This document shows, one piece after another, positions 35,585 through 45,512 of a stretch of DNA of 64,000 nt. The stretch is from Owenia fusiformis (lineage: Eukaryota > Annelida > Polychaeta > Sabellida > Oweniidae). The stretch is from positions 38,814,867 to 38,878,866 of the forward strand of contig CAIIXF020000008.1 of the NCBI GenBank assembly GCA_903813345.2. Direction: 5' to 3'. Below the pieces are notes generated by a model, which saw only the letters and a list, made by a program, of their open reading frames with translations, did no database searches and was not told where the DNA came from. The first letter of the stretch is position 1; every line of letters starts with the position of its first letter. The translations under genes and the position numbers were made by a program.

Positions 35585-36521
35585 TACCTTACTAGGTATT
35601 TTGTACTTTTAAGCTAACATATAAGGTAAAAATAATGATGAAACTCAAAACTAATGTCAGATTTGAACTTATGCAAACTGATGTTTCATTTACCTTTATA
35701 GTATGATATAAACATTACATATTTCAACCAAAGATATTGATGTGTATTCTAGAACCTTGAGAAACTTAGACAACACAATTTGTGTTTATGCTTACCTAAA
35801 AATAAAAGTTAAATACCTCTCAAACGTCATATTAAGTGAACCAAATAATGAAACTCAAATCTCAAGCCAGATAGGAAATTATGTAAACTGATGTTTTACC
35901 TATAACATGATGTAAACTTTACATAATTCAACCCAAAATATCTATTTGAAAACTTTGAGAGACTAAGGCAATACAGTTAGCGATTAAGCTAAACTAAAAA
36001 TCAAATTTGATGACCTCTTGAGGATCATTTAAGGTCAACCAAATGTCCAATCTCAAATCTGAAGTCAGATTTGAATTTATGTAAACTGATGTTCTATCGT
36101 AAATAACATAACATAAACATACATATTTGGATGTGTTTGTCTATTGATCATTTTTTCATATAAGTGAAATGAGACTTCTCATGTATATGAGTCTGAGACT
36201 CGTAAACATTATTTTTGGGTTGAAAGGGGTGCTAGTCTTGTATCAAGCCCTTGGCCTCTAGTACCTCACAATTGTGCCATACATGTAATTGGATAACTTC
36301 CTGTTCAACTGATCTAGCATCACAAAACAGCAACCTTAGCCCCAAACCTCATCACACCTTACACACAGAAATTACAATCCAATTACAATTACAATGGATA
36401 AAGATATTAGAGTGAAACATTATGCAATATATGCTAAGGCATTATACCTAATGGTGTTGCCCTGAAAATTGCATTCTCACCAGTGAGTCCCCTTAAAAAG
36501 ATAAAAGTCACAATATAAACA

Positions 36522-37730
36522 TTATCTCTTTGACACGAAAATGATTGGGAATTGACCTTTGGATGTAGTTGTGCTATTTCCCATTATTTGTACATCTTTG
36601 AAGCTCATAGAAATGTCACCAGCCACTACTTTGGAAACACCACACAATCCTTTATAAGCATGTCCCCTGATATGTGCATATATGGTATAATTTGTATTGG
36701 ATAGGATCATACATGGTTCAATATGCACTAAAGACACTTCATTCCTGGCAATAAAAGATAACTTGTTAGCAGACACCTCAGTGTCATTGTTCACAATGCC
36801 AAGTTCAAGGTGGATTAAGCTGTAAGGCTCCGTGAAAATACCAATACCTTTCAAAGTGCAATCACAATTGCTAGAGAAAATAATTGAATCACCAGGAATA
36901 GCTGATGATAGAATGGAATTTGGTGATTTTTTCTTCCCTGGCATCCTTTCAATTCCAGTTATTTGTTCATCAACTATAAAGTCCCTTAAATAGGGAGAAA
37001 ATGGAACAGGCTGCTCCAACTCTTCAGCCAGCAGACATTTAGTGATGACAGTTTTCACTGATTCAGGAAAAAGATTGAATGTTCCCTGTATGGAAACTTG
37101 GAGGAATCTAATATCATTTCGAAAAATATCCACTGTTTTTCCATTGTGTTGACACCACATGTCCAAAAATTCGAAAATCTCATTTTCACGGGCACTTAGA
37201 GTTTGTCGTGAAATAATTCCTCTTATGAGCTCACCTGTCAAATTGAGAGCAGCTGCACTTTGAAGTAGTGACGTGAAATGACTATCAATGTAATTTAGCA
37301 TAGTGTCCACAACACCTAATTCAACATAATGAGAACTTATTTGATAATGAAGAACACAACTTTCCTCATCTAGTTCAGTACTGATGTGTGCTGCAATGCA
37401 TTTCAAAAGATTGGGCATCTGCAAATAACTAGCTACTTGGACAATGTCAGAGAGTGACCCTGTCTCCCAATCTATGTCATCAGTGTACATAAAGGTTAGG
37501 CACACCTTCAATGCTTCTTGGTTTAAATTATTGAAGATATGATTTTCTTGCTTTTGTGCCCCAGATCGTAAATTATGGTTGAAAGTGTTTTTTGATTTAA
37601 AATAATCGCTTTGTAATTGCAAAATAAGATTGTGGCTTTTCACAACAAGTTGGTCTCCAATGAAGAGTTTGATATCACACTGTTCATCTTGATTATCAAA
37701 TGATTCTCTCAATAAATCCATGGTTGTCAT
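36522..37730 (-). CDS. BTB-BACK-PHR domain protein (BTBD-like), single coding exon
   Basis: 402 residues, complete from ATG to TAA. The BTB/POZ domain spans about residues 15-110 (DIKLFIGDQLVVKSHNLIL; later FMYTDDID), the BACK region about 120-235, and a PHR-like beta-domain about 265-402 (DSIIFSSNCDCTLKGIGIF ... GHAYKGLCGV ... TSKGQFPIIFV). This is the layout of BTBD1/2/3/6 proteins, which act as substrate adaptors for Cullin-3 ubiquitin ligase. A likely 5' UTR exon at 37827-37792 splices (GT-AG) to 37751. An upstream donor CAATTGAGGTTG-type|GTATGT near 39.81 kb could link it to the right TIR. It lies inside the giant element and converges with the integrase gene. Confidence 0.88.
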   Translation of the reverse strand: MTTMDLLRESFDNQDEQCDIKLFIGDQLVVKSHNLILQLQSDYFKSKNTFNHNLRSGAQKQENHIFNNLNQEALKVCLTFMYTDDIDWETGSLSDIVQVASYLQMPNLLKCIAAHISTELDEESCVLHYQISSHYVELGVVDTMLNYIDSHFTSLLQSAAALNLTGELIRGIISRQTLSARENEIFEFLDMWCQHNGKTVDIFRNDIRFLQVSIQGTFNLFPESVKTVITKCLLAEELEQPVPFSPYLRDFIVDEQITGIERMPGKKKSPNSILSSAIPGDSIIFSSNCDCTLKGIGIFTEPYSLIHLELGIVNNDTEVSANKLSFIARNEVSLVHIEPCMILSNTNYTIYAHIRGHAYKGLCGVSKVVAGDISMSFKDVQIMGNSTTTSKGQFPIIFVSKR

Positions 37731-37791
37731 TTTGACATGTAATAAGTTAAGCTACATCAAATCAGACAATTCAGATTCACACAATATGTAC

Positions 37792-37827
37792 CTTTGGACA
37801 CTCTTCTTCTTCTGTTCACTGCTGTTC
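37792..37827 (-). other. Probable 5' UTR exon of the BTB-BACK-PHR gene
   Basis: Bounded by TTTTTTGCAG| and |GTACAT; the downstream acceptor GATGTAG at 37752 leaves 21 bases before the ATG. No frame stays open into the ATG in all phases, so I call it untranslated. Confidence 0.45.
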
Positions 37828-38319
37828 CTGCAAAAAAACAATAGAGTATGATGTACATAATTGATTGATTGATTGATTACAGGTACCACATATCTGATAA
37901 ATGTTTTAAATTTATTAAAGAGGCCCTATGCCATAGGATAGCACAATCAAGACCCCTCTGGACTTTTTTGGAATATTGAGTTTCACTAAATATATACACA
38001 TCTTCTTACTAAATAAGAAGTCCCAAATACAACTCTTTCAGTGTTAATTTTTGCGATTGTGCTGGCAGATCTAATTATTTTCAAAGAAATTAATCCAATG
38101 TGAAGTTTGAATATACCAGGAAAGTCATCCTGTTATCTGATTGGTCGTTGAATTTTTTTATTATAAAACTGATTGGCTGCCTGGTTCAAGGTGCTCGTGG
38201 GCGCTTGTGTGACTCAATGGGGATTCCCCTCGCTAGCCGAGGAAACAATTGTTTCATTCTGGAGTTTGGTTGTTCTTGTTCTGTGTATTTCTGATATCTT
38301 TACGTTCATGACTGTCAAA

Positions 38320-38650
38320 ATGCAAAAATAATTTGCATCGATTGGTTATCAAGTTCACCAAAATGCAATAAAGGCCGTAAACTGTGTAATAAAGAAGCAA
38401 TTAAAAATTCTTTGCAATGGAGCAAGGATGAATGCATTAAGTGCGTTGTTAAAAATGAAGAATGCAACTAAAGACAAAATTTCACTTTTATTAGGTATCC
38501 TCTTCAAATGGATGAATATAATTCAGTACCCAATATGCCTCACTCTATGAAATATTACAAATTCAAACTCAAAAATGACTTTTAATATCCGCACCTTGTG
38601 CACATGATATCCATACCGCTTGTTTTTGTATAGCACAGTCTGCATAGGGT
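38320..38650. mobile_element. Partial copy of the 13032-13850 foldback family
   Basis: Reverse-complement similarity to 13.06-13.30 kb and shared tip GCACCTTGTGCACATGATAT / CCGCTTGTTTT. Non-coding; upstream of the BTB gene. Confidence 0.65.
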
Positions 38651-38718
38651 GTAGCCATACTTTGAAGAGATATATTTGCAATCTACTCTAATTTGACTTT
38701 CATTTGAGTATTATATAC

Positions 38719-38752
38719 ATCAATTTTGAGAAAGATCTCAAAATTGATGTAA
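38719..38752. repeat. Perfect 15-16 bp hairpin
   Basis: ACATCAATTTTGAGA and its exact reverse complement are separated by 4 bases (AAGA). It is intergenic inside the giant element. Confidence 0.8.
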
Positions 38753-39005
38753 ATTCCTGTTTCACAACTACCATATATTGCCCTCGGGGCTCAGGGTAGA
38801 AATCTTGGAATATATGACAAATTGATAAATTTAGGTATGAAAACAGTCACGTCCGAACATTTGCACAATTGTATTGATTTTAAATTCAAAGAAATGAATT
38901 GTGTAGGGACAAGGGCAAATACTCACCAGCTCATTTATGATATTTTTTAAATTCAAACATTTTGGGAATATTTATTATGATTTGGAATAGAACATAGGCA
39001 CAGGG

Positions 39006-39202
39006 CAGGCCCGTAGCCAGGGGGGGTTCGCAGGGACCCCCCCCCCGGCCAAAAATTCTTTCAAAATCATGCAGTTTTTCACAATTTGAGCACTTCTCAA
39101 GTGATTTTAGTCATATTTGGGCCAAAATTGTCAAATGTGAATCCCCCCCTGGAAATTTTTGAAAACTGAACCCCCCCTTGGGAAATCCTGGCTACGGGCC
39201 TG
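39006..39202. mobile_element. MITE, TIR CAGGCCCGTAGCCAG (third copy)
   Basis: Ends CAGGCCCGTAGCCAGG and CTGGCTACGGGCCTG. Flanks CAGGG and CAGAG are an imperfect duplication. It abuts an outer inverted pair CAGAGAGTCAGTC (39202) and GACTGACTCTCTG (about 39332). Confidence 0.88.
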
Positions 39203-39428
39203 CAGAGAGTCAGTCAGTCCTCCATAAAAAGACAGGGATACCCTAAAGATTCAAGATTTATTCAGAAGAAATGAAGAATTATACAATCTAGGGGATACCC
39301 TATGGCTCGGTATAATACTAGACTGACTCTCTGTGAACATCGAAGACGAGGTGACCATGACCTGCTACCCATCACCTGTAGCCTCCCACATGGACAAAAT
39401 AAGTCGCTCGACTATACTCGTAGGTTAC

Positions 39429-39622
39429 CACGGGCGTAGCGCCCGGTACGCTAGGTACGCACAGGCGTACCAGATGGTTGCAAATTCGCTCCAAATACAA
39501 CCAAATTTCAAAATTTTCTTGGGGGGAACACCCAGACCCCCCTGAATGCTCGTTTTTTGATTCACTCAACTCTTGTTCCTGTGGTGGTGGCGTACTACTT
39601 AGAAAAATAGCGCTACGCCCAT
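39429..39622. mobile_element. MITE, TIR GGGCGTAGCGC, duplication GGTTAC
   Basis: Ends CACGGGCGTAGCGC and GCGCTACGCCCAT, flanked by the 6-bp repeat GGTTAC at 39423-39428 and 39623-39628. Two overlapping ORFs on opposite strands are incidental. Confidence 0.82.
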
Positions 39623-39918
39623 GGTTACTTTTCAATTAGGCTAAGCGTGTTGCTGGGGGAGCGGTTATTCAGTTTCCTGCACAGAATTTCTTTCAAAATC
39701 ATATTGTTTTTCAGCAAAACTAACCCCCTCCCCCACTACCCCTTCGTTTCTGTGATAACCAAATACATTTCTATTGATAGATCCATAAAAATAGTAGCCT
39801 ACATACCAACCTCAATTAACTAGTGTACTGTTGAACTTCAACTTGAAGAACTCTCTCTCTGAAGCTTTGATTAGTCTTGTGGATTGTCATGAGACATGAC
39901 TCATGACACGCCACGTGT

Positions 39919-40362
39919 AATCTGTATGCATACGCCCTCTTTTAATGAACATTATCTTTGAAACCATATTAGAATCGAATCTGATTAAAAAGTGCGCATC
40001 GTGGTCCTGGATGTGCTGCGCGCTAGAATCAGGAAATCTCAAAGTTCTCCTCGTTAGAGCCATCAATATTATCCAAAATTGTCATTTCGTTGGTTCACTG
40101 CGCAGTCTTTCGAAAAAAATCAAATTCGTGGTGCTACGAATTTTTATTCGTTATTTATTCACAGATAATCATTTTTTCATCGCGCACTGAATGCCGGAAT
40201 TTCTGCGCACTTTATTTTAATTAACTTTGCAAAACGCGGCCCCTGTAATTCATTCAGTGCGCGATGAAATCTATCTGACTGGGCCGCGGTGTGTGATATG
40301 ACTCCCATGTTAAAACTCCATTCGATTTTGAATTATGCGCATGTCCCCTATAGCTTTCCGTA
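39919..40362 (-). repeat. Right terminal inverted repeat of the giant element
   Basis: Reverse complement of 9382-9829. Similarity stops at the same base on the inner side (ATACAGATT) and the outer side (TACGGAAAG), as expected for a true TIR. In orientation it reads toward the BTB gene. Confidence 0.93.
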
Positions 40363-40539
40363 AATAAGAGATGGGAACAACAAATTGTATCCTGTTTTCT
40401 TATGGCTCTCTGCTTACAGTAATTCAAAATTACATTATTGCAAATAAGTCAGTCTCTTTATCTGTTTAAACCCAATGTCATCAATTCTCATAACAAGAAC
40501 GAGTTCTTGGGAAAGGCAATATACTGTAAGGTTTTGTAC

Positions 40540-41400
40540 TTAGGTGGTTCAAAAAGTTTTGCAGTTGATGCCATAACTTCAAGGAAAATAGGACTTTTGC
40601 AATGAAACTTAGTACACAAATGTGTTATATATTTATACATTATATGGGTAAATTTGGGACCTCAATTTTTATTGGTTTTTGAGAAATGGTTATTATGGTA
40701 ACCAGAGTGGTGGGTACCATGTTCAACCCGAAATTACGTTTTTCCAAATAGTTTTCTTGCTTGAATAAACTCTTTGTAAAGTGGCAATTAGCAGGTGTAA
40801 GTGTCTTTGGGTGGCTATTTTTCTTCAAATTCTTCAATTTTTCTAATTGTCTCTATGACATCACAATAGACAAGTGACACGGTAAGTTCCTTTGTGATGT
40901 ATACTGTCCAAAACCCAGTTGAAAAATTGAGATGGAAAAGTGAGGAAATTTTGAATTTCTTTTCCAAAATTTTCAAAATGGCAGATGTTTCCACACCAAC
41001 CAAATTGATGAAATGGAAGCATAGAAATCTGATACAGTACATGGTTCAAAATGGCAAGACTTTGCAAGGGACTTATGAACTGGTTCAGGGAGCATTTGGA
41101 AATGATGCCAAAACGTATCCAGAAATAGCCTAGATGCTGCAAGACGCGCTTCCTTTTGCTCCACTGTGAGGAATTTTGCAACCCACTTTGCATGTACCGC
41201 TTTTTCAAGATCTTTGTGACAATTGTATGCATGGCAGGACCCCTTAGATATATCCAGTAAATCACTTATTTCCTCTAATGAAATATGTCTGTCCTGCTCT
41301 ATAAGAACTTTTATCTTTTCCCTTACACTTACACCTGCTAATTACCACTTTACAAAGAGTATCTCAAGAACCAATCAAAATTTTTCAATATCGGGTGTTC
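40540..41400 (-). pseudogene. Decayed mariner-like transposase
   Basis: On the minus strand, across about 41330-41150, the frame reads HISLEEISDLLDISKGS and later KFLTVEQKEARLAAS, matching the helix-turn-helix and linker of mariner transposases. The frame is then broken by shifts and stops, so the rest is unreadable. The segment near 40640-40820 has an inverted partner near 41330-41400 (GTAAAGTGG-AATTAGCAGG). Inactive. It lies just outside the giant element. Confidence 0.7.
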
Positions 41401-41524
41401 ACTGTTCAAGTTTGGAGGTGTTCCACAATTGACATTAAGTCAATGGGTTTTCAAAACGGGACTGAAAAAGCGTTCCACTTGCAAGGTGTTCCACTTACGG
41501 AGATGTTCCACTTACCAGGTTCCA

Positions 41525-43015
41525 CTGTACATGTAAGTGATGGGAACATGTACAGTACATTTACATTGTGTATAAGTGATGGGAGCATGTACAGTAAATG
41601 TACATTGTCTATAAGTGATGGGAGCATGTACACTAAATGTACATTGTGTATAAGTGATGGGAACATGTACAGTACATGTACATTGTGTATAAGTGATGGG
41701 AACATGTACAGTACACGTAAATTGTGTATAAGTGATGGGAACATGTACATGTACATTGTGTATAAGTGATGGGAACATGTACAGTACATGTACATTGTGT
41801 ATAAGTGATTGGAACATGTACAGTACATGTACATTGTGTATAAGTGATTGGAACATGTACAATACACGTAAATTGTGTATAAGTGATGGGAACATGTACA
41901 TGTACATTGTGTATAAGTGATTGGAACATGTACAGTAAATGTACATTGTCTATAAGTGATGGGAGCATGTACACTACATGTACATTGTGTATAAGTGATG
42001 GGGACATGTACAGTAAATGTACATTGTGTATAAGTGATGGGAGCATGTACAGTACATGTACATTGTGTATAAGTGATGGGAACATGTACAGTACATGTAC
42101 ATTGTGTATAAGTGATTGGAACATGTACAGTAAATGTACATTGTCTATAAGTGATGGGAACATGTACAGTACATGTACATTGTGTATAAGTGATGGGAAC
42201 ATGTGCAGTACATGTACATTGTGTATAAGTGATTGGAACATGTACAGTAAATGTACATTGTCTATAAGTGATGGGAACATGTACAGTACATGTACATTGT
42301 GTATAAGTGATGGGAACATGTACAGTACATGTACATTGTGTATAAGTGATGGGAACATGTACAGTACACGTAAATTGTGTATAAGTGATGGGAACATGTA
42401 CATGTACATTGTGTATAAGTGATTGGAACATGTACAGTACATGTACATTGTGTATAAGTGATTGGAACATGTACAGTACACGTAAATTGTGTATAAGTGA
42501 TGGGAACATGTACATTGTGTATAAGTGATTGGAACATGTACAGTAAATGTACATTGTCTATAAGTGATGGGAGCATGTACACTACATGTACGTTGTCTAT
42601 AAGTGATGGGAGCATGTACAGTACATTGTGTATAAGTGATGGGAACATGTACAGTACATGTACATTGTGTATAAGTGATGGGAACATGTACAGTACATGT
42701 ACATTGTGTATAAGTGATGGGAACATGTACATGTACATTGTGTATAAGTGATGGGAACATGTACAGTACATGTACATTGTGTATAAGTGATGGGAACATG
42801 TACAGTACATTTACATTGTCTATAAGTGATGGGAGCATGTACACTACATGTACATTGTGTATAAGTGATGGGAACATGTACAGTACATGTACATTGTGTA
42901 TAAGTGATTGGACCATGTACAGTAAATGTACATTGTCTATAAGTGATGGGAACATGTACAGTACATGTACATTGTGTATAAGTGATGGGAACATGTACAT
43001 GTACATGAACACTGA
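41525..43015. repeat. 39-bp tandem array, about 38 copies
   Basis: Unit AAGTGATGGGAACATGTACA plus GTACATGTACATTGTGTAT, with shorter units lacking about 12 bp. Because 39 is a multiple of 3, both strands carry long artificial ORFs (up to 464 codons); I do not regard them as genes. The unit contains nested palindromes (ACATGTACAGTACATGT-like). Confidence 0.97.
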
Positions 43016-43084
43016 GCTAAGCTCCACATGTCACCTGTATTCAAAGAATAATAGAGGATCCCGAGAATGGTGAACAAATAGATC

Positions 43085-43648
43085 TATTTCATTTCAAATT
43101 ATATGTAGTTTAGTCATTGGAAATGATCTATTTTATTTCAAATTTTTATTTCAAATTATATGTAATTTAGTCATTGGAAATGATCTATTTTATTTCAAAT
43201 TATATGTAATTTAGTCATTGGAAATGATCTATTTCATTTCAAATTATATGTAGTTTAGTCATTGGAAATGATCCATTTCATTTCAAATTATATGTAATCT
43301 AGTCATTGGAAATGATCTATTTTATTTCAAATTTTTATTTCAAATTATATGTAATTTAGTCATTGGAAATGATCTATTTCATTTCAAATTATATGTAATC
43401 TAGTCATTGGAAAAGATCTATTTTATTTCAAATTTCTATTTCAAATTATATGTAATTTAGTCATTGGAAATGATCTATTTTATTTCAAATTATATGTAGT
43501 TTAGTCATTGGAAATGATCTATTTCATTTCAAATTATATGTAATCTAGTCATAGGAAAAGATCTATTTTATTTCAAATTATTTGTAATCTAGTCATTGGA
43601 AAAGATCTATTTTATTTCAAATTATATGTAATCTAGTCATTGGAAATT
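43085..43648. repeat. 44/57-bp tandem array, about 12 copies
   Basis: Unit GATCTATTTCATTTCAAATT plus ATATGTAGTTTAGTCATTGGAAAT; some copies have a 13-bp extra TTTTTATTTCAAA. It is separated from the 39-bp array by about 70 bp. No coding. Confidence 0.95.
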
Positions 43649-43649
43649 A

Positions 43650-45253
43650 CCATACCAGTCCATTGAATTTGGGAAGTTGAACACCTTTAATTATTCTCCA
43701 CTTTCATTTTTGATCATAATGTAAAACTCGATCGTGTCAAGTGACAAACATTTTTAAGAATTCATCTCCAATCATTGAACATAACTAAAAACCTATATTT
43801 ACAAATATATTGCAATGTCATGAAATATATGTATCATGTTAGTATACATAGAAACATATCCAAAGAATATATATTTGTCATGGCCATTAACATACATTAT
43901 GACATATACAGTGCAAGTATCAATCATAAGTGCACACTTCCATTTATTTACATGGAAATTTACAAAATAATTTCAGTGAAGTAGATGTTTATGTATCTTG
44001 GAAGTACCCTATTCATTTTGTACACACATGTAAGCAGCATGAAACTCTACATAAAATAACAACTGTTTGTGTATGTTTGTACATTTGTTTGTACAGTTTA
44101 GAGGCTATTATACCAAATTATAAATGATTCTTTTAAAATTTACTATTGTATATTTTGGTCAGGAAAGTCAAATTGAATATACATTGTAAATCAAAAAATG
44201 AAGCCATTGGCCAGGAATACATTGTCAATCGAAGTGTTTCAAACATTTTTCTTTGAATTTAAAGAAAGCAATGAGTAAGAAACAAGTAACTATTGTCATG
44301 TATAAAATGGAATAAAAAGAGGAAAAAGAAGGAACATAGCAAGAAATAAAGTAAATGATAAATTATAGGGTGAGCCAGAAAAATGTAACCCAAATGAATG
44401 TGAATGACTCCATCTTCCAACATGGATTTGAACCTATATTTGGCACAATTTAACCTTGTTCAATGTTCTTTCATTCTACTAAGTTTCATCCGTCTACTTT
44501 TTATGGTCATGATTTTATGGCCATTTAAACAAACCAAAGGCCGGGAAGAACCCCACTCTTAGAGACCAATGAAACTTGGTAGAATAAAAAAACACTAAGG
44601 TTAAGTTGTGCCAAATATGATTTTAAACCCATGCTGGATGACTGAGTTATTCACATTTGTTTTGGTTACTTTTTTTGGCTCACCCTGTACAATGTGCAGC
44701 ACCAGGCGTGTATAAGCAACAAACATTGTGACACAGATAATAATTATACTAAATTTCTTAACATATTGCTGTGCAAAATAATATTAAAATATACATAAAT
44801 TAAACTTATAAAAAAAAAAATTAACCCGTTTTCTTAAACCCTTTGAACAATGAACAAAATTGCTTTTAAATGTTTAAAGTTAAAGGATCTAGTGCCCTCT
44901 CCATTATGATCTCCCCATGAAAATGAATATACAGTACTGCTTTTATTATTACATTTATATGTAAACTAGTATCTTGTTGACCTATATTCAGCACTGTATT
45001 GAAGAATGGACCACTTATTAGGGCCAATATTCAATCATGAAGTGTACAGGGGTAGAGATGCCAAACCAGGAAGTCTTTTTGTGTCTGTCAAAATCCATTT
45101 ACATCCTACGCATCCCAACATCTTATCCAAATGTGTTATTGATTAATTGTATTGACATCGTATTCTTCATGTTACACCTAAAAATGATTCATTTTGCTCA
45201 TGGGGAAATCATAATGGAGAGTGCACTAGATCCTTTATATACTTAATGTAGTA
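43650..45253. other. No gene recognised; contains one MITE
   Basis: AT-rich spacer with short ORFs and no splice support. The MITE at 44366-44687 is listed separately. Confidence 0.5.
44366..44687. mobile_element. Mariner/Tc-type MITE with TA duplication
   Basis: Ends AGGGTGAGCCAGAAAAATGT and the inverted form at 44687 (GGCTCACCCTG), flanked by TA on both sides. Arms are about 40 bp and the interior is itself an imperfect inverted repeat. No coding. Confidence 0.85.
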
Positions 45254-45257
45254 AGGG

Positions 45258-45512
45258 TGTTATGCCTATTGCTTATGTGTTTTAAACAGTTTCTTCAGTC
45301 TACTAGCTGTAACTCAAGAGGCAACATCTCTAGCTAACATCTACTAATCTTGGGTTGCAGTTAGGAGATTCAAGGTTTTGAATTATATGCTTTTTAGAGT
45401 AGGCTTATTGTGATTAATAAAAGAATTTACATCAAGCTATTTTAGTTACATTATCATACCCCTAGACAAGAAAAAGGACCACATACCAACGAGAACCCCG
45501 TGAAGCGTAACA
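45258..45512 (+). repeat. 5' LTR
   Basis: Starts TG, ends CA, 255 bp; strand is set by the position of the primer-binding-like sequence. Confidence 0.95.

Larger units (their letters stand above)
9376..40368. mobile_element. Candidate giant DNA transposon (30,981 bp) with rve integrase and cargo genes
   Basis: The element proper is 9382-40362, flanked by AATAAG at 9376-9381 and 40363-40368. Both ends start TACGGAAAGCTATAGGGGAC when read inward, and the TIRs extend to about 9829 and 39919. It contains an intact DDE integrase gene, a 16-exon zinc-ribbon gene and a BTB-BACK-PHR gene. Removing the element and one AATAAG gives an uninterrupted target. RVE-type integrases of Polintons are known to give 6-bp duplications, but no Polinton-type polymerase, ATPase, protease or capsid ORF is present and the termini lack the Polinton AG start. 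Ginger elements have integrases but typically 4-bp duplications. I treat this as an unclassified element. Internal MITEs and a truncated LINE are later insertions. Confidence 0.82.

Noticed and set aside
24846-37730. One fused BTB and zinc-ribbon gene
   Set aside because: The BTB frame ends in a true stop at 36522 before the first zinc-ribbon exon. An alternative transcript skipping the BTB exon cannot be excluded but has no sequence support.
36522-37730. Kelch-type BTB protein
   Set aside because: The C-terminal region has no kelch repeats; it matches the PHR pattern.
9382-40362. Polinton/Maverick
   Set aside because: The 6-bp duplication and integrase fit, but no polymerase B, packaging ATPase, protease or capsid frame was found and the termini do not begin AG.
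41451-43073. Long ORFs on both strands (up to 464 codons)
   Set aside because: They are translations of the 39-bp array in several frames with no start context, splice support or non-repetitive sequence.
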